Below, piece after piece: positions 1-6,258 of a stretch of 10,897 bases of DNA (its first letter is position 1; each line of letters starts with the position of its first letter). The notes below the pieces were generated by a model. That model was not told the origin of the DNA. It made no database searches and saw only the letters and a list, made by a program, of their open reading frames with translations. The translations under genes were made by a program, and so were the position numbers. This stretch comes from an uncultured Actinomycetes bacterium (lineage in GTDB: Bacteria > Actinomycetota > Actinomycetes > Nanopelagicales > Nanopelagicaceae): NCBI GenBank assembly GCA_903899145.1, contig CAIUHY010000104.1, positions 1-10,897 of the forward strand. Direction: 5' to 3'.

Positions 1-747
1 AGTGCTCTTTTTATCCCATCCTGATTGCAACAACCAATCACGAACGTATTGTTTATCAAAGGAGGGTTGAGCGCCACCGGGTTTCCAACTATCAGCAGAC
101 CAAAAACGTGAAGAGTCTGAGGTCAAGGCCTCATCGCCTAACGTGATCTTACCTTGGTCATCGCGTCCAAACTCGAATTTAGTGTCGGCGAGAATAATCC
201 CGCGCGTGGCTGCGTATCCATGAGCTTTTGTATAGAGAGCAAGTGTGAGATCTCTGAGCACCGTCGCATCTGCCGCGCCAATAACCTCTGCTGCTTTCTC
301 AAAAGAAATATTTATATCGTGATCGCCAACGTCAGCTTTTGTTGCAGGTGTGAAGATCGCTTTTTCTAACTGTGAACCATCAAGTAAGCCAGAAGCAAGA
401 GGAATTCCCGTCACAGATTGTGATTGCTTGTATTCACTCCACCCAGAACCTGTGAGATACCCACGAGCGACACATTCAATAGGAAACATTTCTAGCGTTT
501 TCACAATCACACCACGTCCAGCAAACTCAGCTGGAACCTCGGTGCTGATCAGATGATTTGGTACTAAATCACTCATCATCTCAAACCAGAAAAGACTTAA
601 CTGGGTGAGGAGTTTTCCTTTTCCAGGAATCTCTGTGGGCAAAATGTAATCAAAGGCTGAGATGCGATCAGAAGCGACGAGAAGTAGCTCGCCTTTTTCA
701 TTTGTATAGAGTTCGCGAACTTTTCCGCTGCGAAGGTGCGTCCACAT
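1..747 (-). CDS. purC: PurC, SAICAR synthetase (partial, C-terminus off the left edge)
   Basis: Phosphoribosylaminoimidazole-succinocarboxamide synthase joins CAIR and aspartate using ATP to give SAICAR, in cytosolic de novo purine synthesis. The minus-strand frame is open from an ATG at 747 to base 1 (249 codons, no stop), so roughly the last 40 residues of a usual 290-residue protein are missing. Visible family marks are GKVRELY (8-14), SDRISAFD (26-33), the first SAICAR-synthetase signature around ECVARGYLTGSGW (91-103) and the second, LADTKFEFG (186-194). The start is firm: the in-frame TAA only four codons upstream is the purB stop at 762-760, and no other ATG/GTG/TTG lies between. No good Shine-Dalgarno is seen, so translation probably depends on ribosomes finishing purB 12 nt upstream. 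PurB acts on the product of PurC, so the pair encodes consecutive steps. Confidence 0.96.
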   Translation of the reverse strand, partial: MWTHLRSGKVRELYTNEKGELLLVASDRISAFDYILPTEIPGKGKLLTQLSLFWFEMMSDLVPNHLISTEVPAEFAGRGVIVKTLEMFPIECVARGYLTGSGWSEYKQSQSVTGIPLASGLLDGSQLEKAIFTPATKADVGDHDINISFEKAAEVIGAADATVLRDLTLALYTKAHGYAATRGIILADTKFEFGRDDQGKITLGDEALTSDSSRFWSADSWKPGGAQPSFDKQYVRDWLLQSGWDKKST

Positions 748-759
748 AGCGCTGCCGCG

Positions 760-2163
760 TTAACGAATCGCCCCTGGGCGATACTTCGCCGCAGTGGAGT
801 GTGCTTTGGTGATCGCTTCAATGCGATTAATAACTCTCGTTGTTTGCTGGCGTGCATCGCCTGTGAATTCAAGAGGAGAAGCAAGGAGAGCATCAAGTTC
901 TTTACGATCAAGAGGAAGCCGCGCGTCATCTGCTAAAGCTTGAATCATCGTGTTTGGCTTTCCTTCGCGGATTGCTAGCGCAGCAGCAACTGCATGCTCC
1001 TTAATGACTTCGTGAGCAATCTCGCGTCCTACTCCTGCTTTCACAGATGCAACAAGAATCTTTGTTGATGCAAGGAACGGCAAGAAGCGTTCAAGTTCTG
1101 CTGCAATAGCCTGCGGGAAGGCGCCAAATTCAGCAAGAACAGTCATAAATGTTTCAAGAAGACCATCGAGTGCATAGAAAGCATCAGGAAGTGCGATTCT
1201 GCGAACAACGCTGCATGAGACATCGCCTTCATTCCATTGATCACCGCTGAGTTCACCAACCATGGATGCATATCCGCGCAGAACAACAGCCAAACCATTT
1301 ACTCGCTCACATGAGCGTGTATTCATCTTATGTGGCATTGCACTTGATCCCACTTGTCCAGCTTTAAATCCTTCAGTAACAAGCTCTGCTCCTGCCATCA
1401 AGCGAATGCTTGTTGCAAACGATGATGGGCCGGCAGCGAGCTGAACGAGGCTAGTCACTACATCAAAATCAAGTGAGCGAGGATAAATCTGCCCGGTGCT
1501 ATCTAATACACGAGAGAAACCAAGGTGCTTAGCAATCTGCTCTTCAAGCTTGGCATGGTTCTTAGCAGAGCCAAGAAGATCAACTGAATCTTGCGCGCTT
1601 CCCACAGGGCCTTTAATCCCGCGCATGGGATATCTGGCAATTAAATTCTCTAAACGCTCATATGCAAAGAGCAACTCTTCGGCAGCTGATGCAAAGCGCT
1701 TTCCAAGCGTGGTGACTTGAGCAGCAACGTTATGTGAGCGACCTGCAATTGGTTGGTCGATGTATTGCGCTGCGCGCTCAGCGAGCATCGCAAGAGTTGC
1801 AACAACGCGATCTTGAACAAGAAGCATGCCGTCTCTTACCTGCATCGCTTCAACGTTCTCTGTTAAGTCCCGTGATGTCATTCCTGCATGAATTGCTTCG
1901 TGCCCAGCGAGGGCATTAAATTCTTCAATCCGAGCTTTCACATCATGGCGAGTCTTTTGTTCGCGCGTATCGATGGATGCAAGATCAACTTTATCGACGA
2001 CTTTTTCGTAATCAGCAATGACATCGTTTGCAATTGCGTGACCAAGAGAAGATTGCGCACGCATCACTGCAATCCATAATTTACGTTCTGCAATAATTTT
2101 TGCGTTAGGCGCCCAGATACTCTTCATCGCACTCGATGCATAACGATCAGCGAGAACGCTCAT
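760..2163 (-). CDS. purB: PurB, adenylosuccinate lyase
   Basis: Adenylosuccinate lyase splits fumarate from SAICAR (to AICAR) and from adenylosuccinate (to AMP), serving both the IMP trunk and the AMP branch of purine synthesis. It is a 467-residue, full-length member of the fumarase/aspartase superfamily. Visible motifs are GMTSRDLTEN (94-103), the actinobacterial-type GRSHNVAAQVTTLGKRF stretch (141-157), and the superfamily signature SSAMPHKMN (273-281) carrying the flexible catalytic serine loop. The ATG at 2163 has a strong Shine-Dalgarno, GGGGAG (2178-2173), 9 nt upstream inside the end of purD. It begins 3 nt after the purD stop and ends 12 nt before purC, so it is clearly a middle gene of the operon. 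The close resemblance to the mycobacterial enzyme type is from memory, not a search. Confidence 0.97.
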   Translation of the reverse strand: MSVLADRYASSAMKSIWAPNAKIIAERKLWIAVMRAQSSLGHAIANDVIADYEKVVDKVDLASIDTREQKTRHDVKARIEEFNALAGHEAIHAGMTSRDLTENVEAMQVRDGMLLVQDRVVATLAMLAERAAQYIDQPIAGRSHNVAAQVTTLGKRFASAAEELLFAYERLENLIARYPMRGIKGPVGSAQDSVDLLGSAKNHAKLEEQIAKHLGFSRVLDSTGQIYPRSLDFDVVTSLVQLAAGPSSFATSIRLMAGAELVTEGFKAGQVGSSAMPHKMNTRSCERVNGLAVVLRGYASMVGELSGDQWNEGDVSCSVVRRIALPDAFYALDGLLETFMTVLAEFGAFPQAIAAELERFLPFLASTKILVASVKAGVGREIAHEVIKEHAVAAALAIREGKPNTMIQALADDARLPLDRKELDALLASPLEFTGDARQQTTRVINRIEAITKAHSTAAKYRPGAIR

Positions 2164-2166
2164 GGC

Positions 2167-3411
2167 TTAATTCTCCCCTATTTCACTGGCAGCAAGTGCA
2201 ATATCTCTGCGGTAGTGGCTTCCAGCCAGCGTGATCTGTGAGATCACTTCATAGGCTGCTAGGCGTGCTTGGGTGAGATCTGCGCCCTTTCCTGTTACTG
2301 CTAGCACTCTTCCCCCGGATGAATGCAAGATTCCGTCTTTGAGCTTTGTTCCTGCCTGAAAGATTCGGGTCTGAGGTGAATCATCAAGACCTGTAATTGG
2401 CTCGCCCACCTTGGGATCAGCTGGATAACCGGCAGCGGCAAGAACAACAGTAACTGCACAGTCATTGGTAAATTCAAGTTTCATCTCATCGGTTAATCCA
2501 CCCGTTGCTGCTTTATAGAGAAGAGTGGCAAGAGGAGTCTTAAGTCTAGGAAGGAGAACTTGGGTTTCAGGATCACCAAAGCGAGCATTAAATTCAATAA
2601 CACGAATTCCTTTTTTAGTTAAAGCAAGTCCTGCATAGAGCAAACCAACGAACGGAGTTCCCCTTGCTGCCATCTCAGCAATAGTTGGGTGTAATACTTT
2701 TTCTAGTGTTTGCTCCATGATGTCTTTTGGCGCCCAAGCAAGCGGTGAGTAAGCACCCATGCCACCTGTATTGGGTCCAGCATCACCGTCATAAGCACGT
2801 TTGAAATCTTGTGCTGGTTGCATCGCAACAATATGAGCGCCATCTGAAATACCAAAGAGTGAAACTTCTGGGCCATCTAAGAACTCTTCAATAACAACGC
2901 GGGCAGATAAGAGCGCATGGGCAAGTGCTTCGGCGCGATCATCTGTCACTACAACACCTTTACCAGCAGCTAGCCCGTCGTGCTTGACAACATAGGGAGC
3001 GCCAAATGCATCGAGTGCTTTTTCAATTTCAGCTTGGTTTGTGCATGTGTAGCTCTTTGCTGTGGGCACACCGGCATCTGCCATCACCTGTTTAGCAAAA
3101 TCTTTACTTCCCTCTAATTGCGCCGCGGCAGCAGATGGTCCAAAGCAGGCGATCTTTACTTTGCGCAGCGCATCTGACAAGCCATTGACTAAAGGTTTTT
3201 CTGGGCCAACAACAACTAGATCGATATCTAATTGCTGGGCAAGTTCAATAACTGCTTGATTGTTATCAATATCAATGGCGTGACAGATAGCTATCTGCGC
3301 AATGCCAGGATTTCCAGGTGCTACATGCAGTGATTCAAGTTGTGGGTCTTCGATCATTGCTGCAGCCAGTGCGTGTTCACGCCCTCCAGAGCCAATCAGA
3401 AGAACTCTCAA
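2167..3411 (-). CDS. purD: PurD, phosphoribosylamine-glycine ligase (TTG start)
   Basis: GAR synthetase is an ATP-grasp enzyme that couples phosphoribosylamine and glycine, an early step of purine synthesis. The 414-residue protein is near the usual 420-430 length. It shows the N-terminal GSGGREHA (7-14), GPEKPLV (69-75), the ATP-grasp glycine-rich loop GLAAGKG (146-152), PNTGGMGAYSP (213-223) and the metal/ATP-binding EFNARFGDPETQ (273-284). The start is TTG at 3411-3409, giving the canonical N-terminus MRVLLIGSGG. An AAAGGA Shine-Dalgarno (3423-3418) sits 6 nt upstream, and the TTG overlaps the purA TGA by 4 nt, which points to translational coupling. The segment at about 160-172, between the ATP loop and VVIEEFLDGPE, looks somewhat compact but nothing essential is obviously missing. 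Confidence 0.97.
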   Translation of the reverse strand: MRVLLIGSGGREHALAAAMIEDPQLESLHVAPGNPGIAQIAICHAIDIDNNQAVIELAQQLDIDLVVVGPEKPLVNGLSDALRKVKIACFGPSAAAAQLEGSKDFAKQVMADAGVPTAKSYTCTNQAEIEKALDAFGAPYVVKHDGLAAGKGVVVTDDRAEALAHALLSARVVIEEFLDGPEVSLFGISDGAHIVAMQPAQDFKRAYDGDAGPNTGGMGAYSPLAWAPKDIMEQTLEKVLHPTIAEMAARGTPFVGLLYAGLALTKKGIRVIEFNARFGDPETQVLLPRLKTPLATLLYKAATGGLTDEMKLEFTNDCAVTVVLAAAGYPADPKVGEPITGLDDSPQTRIFQAGTKLKDGILHSSGGRVLAVTGKGADLTQARLAAYEVISQITLAGSHYRRDIALAASEIGEN

Positions 3412-3423
3412 ATTAAATCCTTT
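3408..3423 (-). promoter_or_regulatory. purA-purD junction: SD plus TTG start overlapping TGA stop
   Basis: On the minus strand the end of purA reads AAAGGATTTAATTTGA. AAAGGA (3423-3418) is a Shine-Dalgarno. Six bases later TTG (3411-3409) starts purD, and TGA (3410-3408) stops purA. The 4-nt TTGA overlap is the start-stop arrangement used for termination-reinitiation, and the weak TTG probably makes PurD output depend on purA translation. The start choice rests on the canonical PurD N-terminus and the SD spacing. Confidence 0.8.
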
Positions 3424-4691
3424 ACAACGATTGTTTCATCGCGTCCTGGACCTACTCCGATCGCACTCATGGGTGCTCCTGATATATCTTCTAAGAACTT
3501 CACATACGCTTGAGCGTTCTTTGGAAGATCAGATAACTTGCGCGCTTTGCTGATGTCCTCTGACCAACCAGGGAGGTATTCATAAATTGGCTTTGCATGG
3601 TGGAAATCAGATTGTGATGCAGGAAGTTCTTCCACTCTCTTGCCATCAATCTCATAGGCAACGCAGACAGGAATCTTCTCCCAGCCGGTTAACACATCAA
3701 GCTTTGTCAGGAAGAAATCTGTTAATCCATTCACGCGTACGGCATAACGAGCGATAGGTGCGTCATACCAACCACAACGGCGTGCTCGCCCTGTTGTGAC
3801 ACCTACCTCTCCGCCAATCGTGCGCAGCTTCTCTCCATCTTCATCAAAGAGTTCCGTTGGGAAAGGTCCGCTACCCACTCGTGTTGTGTAAGCCTTCACA
3901 ATTCCAATCACGCGAGTGATCTTTGTTGGTCCAATACCTGAACCAGTAGAGGCGCCGCCTGCAGTTGGATTAGATGAAGTAACGAAGGGATATGTACCGT
4001 GATCAACATCGAGCAAAGTTCCTTGAGAACCTTCTAGAAGCACAGTCTTGCCCGCTTTGAGAGCTTGATCAAGAAGCAGAACTGTGTCGGTGACATAAGG
4101 CTTGAGTACCTCGGCATAGCCGAGGTACTCGTTTAATACATCATCAACATCAATTCCTTTGCGATTAAATACCTTAATAAGTACTTGGTTCTTATCACGC
4201 AGGGCTGCTTCGATCTTTTGGCGAAGAATAGAAGGATCAAAGAGATCTTGTACGCGAATACCGATGCGATTAATCTTGTCAGCATAAGCAGGACCAATAC
4301 CGCGACCTGTCGTGCCGATCTTTGAATTACCCAAAAATCTTTCAGAAACTTTATCAATCGTGCGGTGGTACGGAGTAATCAAATGCGCGTTAGTGCTGAT
4401 CTTAAGCTTTGATGTGTTGATGCCGCGCTCATTAAGGCCGCGGATCTCCTCCAGTAATACAGAAGGATCAATCACAACACCGTTGCCAATAACAGGAACA
4501 ACATTAGGACTCAAGATTCCAGAAGGTAAAAGGTGTAGAGCATATTTTTGATCACCAATAACAACTGTATGACCGGCATTGTTTCCACCTTGATAGCGGA
4601 CAACATAATCAACGCGGTCGCCAAGGATATCTGTCGCTTTACCCTTGCCCTCATCGCCCCATTGGGCACCCAACAACACTAAAGCAGGCAT
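3408..4691 (-). CDS. purA: PurA, adenylosuccinate synthetase
   Basis: Adenylosuccinate synthetase is a GTP-dependent enzyme that joins IMP and aspartate, the first committed step to AMP; PurB then completes the branch. The 427 residues match the family length. Visible motifs are the N-terminal P-loop-like GDEGKGK (12-18) with the catalytic Asp13, GGNNAGHTV with catalytic His41, the IMP-binding GTTGRGIGPAYADK region near residue 126, SSNPTAGG in the middle, and GVGPGRDETIV at the C-terminus (412-422). The ATG at 4691 has AAGGA close upstream. It lies 44 nt after fba and overlaps purD by 4 nt, so it may be the head of the pur genes or part of an fba-led transcript. purA and fba are also near each other in M. 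tuberculosis (Rv0357c and Rv0363c). Confidence 0.98.
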   Translation of the reverse strand: MPALVLLGAQWGDEGKGKATDILGDRVDYVVRYQGGNNAGHTVVIGDQKYALHLLPSGILSPNVVPVIGNGVVIDPSVLLEEIRGLNERGINTSKLKISTNAHLITPYHRTIDKVSERFLGNSKIGTTGRGIGPAYADKINRIGIRVQDLFDPSILRQKIEAALRDKNQVLIKVFNRKGIDVDDVLNEYLGYAEVLKPYVTDTVLLLDQALKAGKTVLLEGSQGTLLDVDHGTYPFVTSSNPTAGGASTGSGIGPTKITRVIGIVKAYTTRVGSGPFPTELFDEDGEKLRTIGGEVGVTTGRARRCGWYDAPIARYAVRVNGLTDFFLTKLDVLTGWEKIPVCVAYEIDGKRVEELPASQSDFHHAKPIYEYLPGWSEDISKARKLSDLPKNAQAYVKFLEDISGAPMSAIGVGPGRDETIVVKDLI

Positions 4692-4709
4692 TTCATCCTT
4701 ACCTTACGT

Positions 4710-4735
4710 AGTTAATTAACGAGTTAGTTAATTAC
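4710..4735. repeat. Paired GTTAATTA(A)C palindromic repeats in the fba-purA gap
   Basis: The 44-nt gap between the fba stop and the purA start contains GTTAATTAAC (4711-4720), a perfect 10-bp palindrome, and a near copy GTTAATTAC (4727-4735), 16 bp apart start to start. The two copies can also pair imperfectly with each other as a bulged stem. The DNA is very AT-rich, so this could be chance. Possible roles are a repressor operator for the pur genes or a weak processing or attenuation hairpin. It lacks the GC-rich stem and U-run of an intrinsic terminator. Confidence 0.35.
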
Positions 4736-5770
4736 TTATTTATTGAGGGAAGTACCTGTTGAGCGAAGATCTTCACACGCTTCAACAACACGCTTAGCCA
4801 ACCCGGCTTCACCAGCCTTGCCCCACGCGCGTGGGTCATAAGCCTTTTTGCTACCGACTTCACCGTCAATCTTCAGCACGCCATCGTAATTCTTCATTAT
4901 GTGATCGACCACCGGACGAGTGAATGCGTATTGCGTGTCGGTATCGATATTCATCTTCACAACACCGTAATCCAGTGATTCACGAATTTCTCCGAGCAAT
5001 GAGCCTGAGCCACCATGGAAGACAAGATCCATGGGCTTTGATCCTGCTGCTAGTCCAAGCTTTGCCGAAACGGCATCTTGAAGTGCACGAAGGATCTTTG
5101 GCTGCAAAACAACATTTCCTGGTTTATAGACACCATGAACGTTTCCAAATGTTGCAGCAACCATATAGCGACCGCGCTCACCAGCACCAAGTGTTTGGAT
5201 TGTGAGAAGCGCATCTTCAGGTGTTGAGTAAAGCTTTGCATCATGCTTTGCTTCAATTCCATCTTCTTCTCCGCCAACGACACCAATTTCAATTTCAAGG
5301 ATTGTCTTTGCGGCTGCTGACGCATCGATTAATTCATTTGCAATGCTCATGTTCTCTTTCATAGAGACAGCTGAACCATCCCACATGTGAGAGTTAAACA
5401 ACGGCTTCAACCCTGCTTTCACACGATCTGCTCCAATTTTAAGAAGCGGACGCATGAAGCCATCTAACTTCTCTGCTGGGCAATGATCGGTGTGAATAGC
5501 AATATTTACTTTGTAATTCTTAGCAACAATGTGTGCATACTCCGCTAGTGCAAGTGATCCATCAACCATATTCTTAACGGTTGATCCTGAGAGGTACTCC
5601 GCCCCGCCCCATGAGATCTGAACGATTCCGTCAGATTCAGCGTCAGCAAAACCACGCATCACGGCATTAAGTGTCTGCGATGATGAAACGTTGATTCCTG
5701 GATATGCAAATGCTCCCGCTTTAGCGCGATCAAGCATCTGTGCATAAATTTCCGGAGTTGCTATAGGCAT
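4736..5770 (-). CDS. fba: Fba, class II fructose-bisphosphate aldolase
   Basis: A zinc-dependent aldolase that interconverts fructose-1,6-bisphosphate with dihydroxyacetone phosphate and glyceraldehyde-3-phosphate in glycolysis and gluconeogenesis. It is a 344-residue class IIA enzyme. The catalytic/zinc motif is HTDHCPAEK, with Asp95 and His96. The other zinc histidines lie in FGNVHGVYKPGNV (His212) and VFHGGSGS (His252), and VKMNIDTDTQYAFTRP (271-286) binds the phosphate of DHAP. The ATG at 5770 is preceded by a clear GGGGAG Shine-Dalgarno (5784-5779). It is transcribed in the same direction as purA, 44 nt upstream, so read-through into the purine genes is likely. No consensus TAnnnT -10 box is seen on the minus strand in the 110 nt before the start, so the promoter may lie further upstream, beyond the small ORF at 5925-6083. 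Confidence 0.98.
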   Translation of the reverse strand: MPIATPEIYAQMLDRAKAGAFAYPGINVSSSQTLNAVMRGFADAESDGIVQISWGGAEYLSGSTVKNMVDGSLALAEYAHIVAKNYKVNIAIHTDHCPAEKLDGFMRPLLKIGADRVKAGLKPLFNSHMWDGSAVSMKENMSIANELIDASAAAKTILEIEIGVVGGEEDGIEAKHDAKLYSTPEDALLTIQTLGAGERGRYMVAATFGNVHGVYKPGNVVLQPKILRALQDAVSAKLGLAAGSKPMDLVFHGGSGSLLGEIRESLDYGVVKMNIDTDTQYAFTRPVVDHIMKNYDGVLKIDGEVGSKKAYDPRAWGKAGEAGLAKRVVEACEDLRSTGTSLNK

Positions 5771-5800
5771 CTGATTCTCTCCCCAAATTTCATGTAAATA

Positions 5801-5826
5801 GTTCTCACCTGTGTAAGTAAGAGAAC
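5801..5826. promoter_or_regulatory. GTTCTC-N14-GAGAAC dyad upstream of fba
   Basis: GTTCTC (5801-5806) and its exact reverse complement GAGAAC (5821-5826) are separated by 14 nt, 30-55 nt upstream of the fba start codon. It could be a two-half-site operator (half-site centres 20 bp, about two helix turns, apart) or an RNA stem with a 14-nt loop in the fba leader. The sequence shows only the symmetry; the role is inferred from position. Confidence 0.4.
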
Positions 5827-5924
5827 CTCTGGCACATCTTTGGGTCAGACGTCTTGCTTACGGCTAATTTTGTCATGCTTTGGGGCGGATTGGAAAACGA
5901 GGCGGGATTTACATCCGTTTACCT

Positions 5925-6083
5925 CTAATTTATGCCCAAATGATTGAGCAAGACGCTCAGGCCCAGAAATCCCATATTGCTATGAAAAACCGCCTTCGCG
6001 CCTTTGAGTAGCCAGAGCCCAGCAACTTCAAAGGTGTGAAGGTGGGAAACGATTCTGTATACATTGGTAAAGACTGACAACAT
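5925..6083 (-). CDS. Small hypothetical protein, 52 aa, strong ribosome site
   Basis: I do not recognise this protein. The ATG at 6083-6081 is preceded by AAGGAG (6095-6090) at the ideal 6-nt spacing, the best Shine-Dalgarno in the window, and the frame runs 52 codons to TAG at 5925. The product starts MLSVFTNVYRIV, is moderately hydrophobic and basic, with aromatic/His residues in the first half and a hydrophobic stretch near the C-terminus (about 37-50, GFLGLSVLLNH). It has no cysteine and no clear signal peptide or full transmembrane helix. It lies 154 nt upstream of fba on the same strand and may be the first ORF of the fba-pur transcript, or a leader ORF. The frame extends upstream to a GTG at 6146 (73 aa), but the SD favours the ATG. 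A chance ORF cannot be excluded. Confidence 0.5.
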   Translation of the reverse strand: MLSVFTNVYRIVSHLHTFEVAGLWLLKGAKAVFHSNMGFLGLSVLLNHLGIN

Positions 6084-6222
6084 TTTTCTCTCCTTGTGAA
6101 AATAGATGTATGTAGACCACTGATAGAAAGTTACGAGAGTTCGCACTTATGAATCATCGAGTAGAACCATGGGTGTGGATGGGCCTGTCTTGTTGATGAA
6201 TATAAGAATTTTTACAAAACTC

Positions 6223-6258
6223 TTGTAGGCAATTAGTCCTGCAGGTAACGTTAGAAGT
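6223..6258 (+). promoter_or_regulatory. Leaderless-type promoter of acs
   Basis: TTGTAG (6223-6228) as -35, a 17-nt spacer, and TAACGT (6246-6251), which fits the actinobacterial TAnnnT -10, lie directly before acs. The -10 ends 7 nt before the ATG at 6259, so transcription would start at or next to the A of the start codon. There is no Shine-Dalgarno before acs, consistent with a leaderless mRNA. The transcription start is inferred, not seen. Confidence 0.55.

Larger units (their letters stand above)
5771..6258. other. 488-nt divergent intergenic region between fba and acs
   Basis: This is by far the longest stretch without a recognised family in a compact window. It holds, left to right, the fba Shine-Dalgarno, a GTTCTC-N14-GAGAAC dyad (5801-5826), a small bulged hairpin CGGGAT-TTAC-ATCCG near 5902-5917 without a U-run, a likely 52-codon gene on the minus strand (5925-6083), and the acs promoter (6223-6258). 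The remaining DNA (about 6105-6222) has no ORF with a ribosome site that I can support and no recognisable riboswitch or tRNA fold. Confidence 0.6.

Noticed and set aside
597..929. 110-codon minus-strand ORF spanning the purB-purC junction
   Set aside because: It lies out of frame across the end of purB and the start of purC, both of which have strong family motifs; no ribosome site or family features.
4924..5325. Overlapping 93- and 91-codon ORFs inside fba on both strands
   Set aside because: Shadows of the fba reading frame; low-complexity His/Gln content and no plausible start signals.
5902..5917. Bulged hairpin CGGGAT-TTAC-ATCCG as a terminator for the small ORF
   Set aside because: Stem is short and bulged, and no U-run follows on the minus strand.
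5925..6146. Longer 73-codon version of the small ORF starting at GTG 6146
   Set aside because: No Shine-Dalgarno before the GTG, whereas the internal ATG at 6083 has a perfect AAGGAG at 6 nt.
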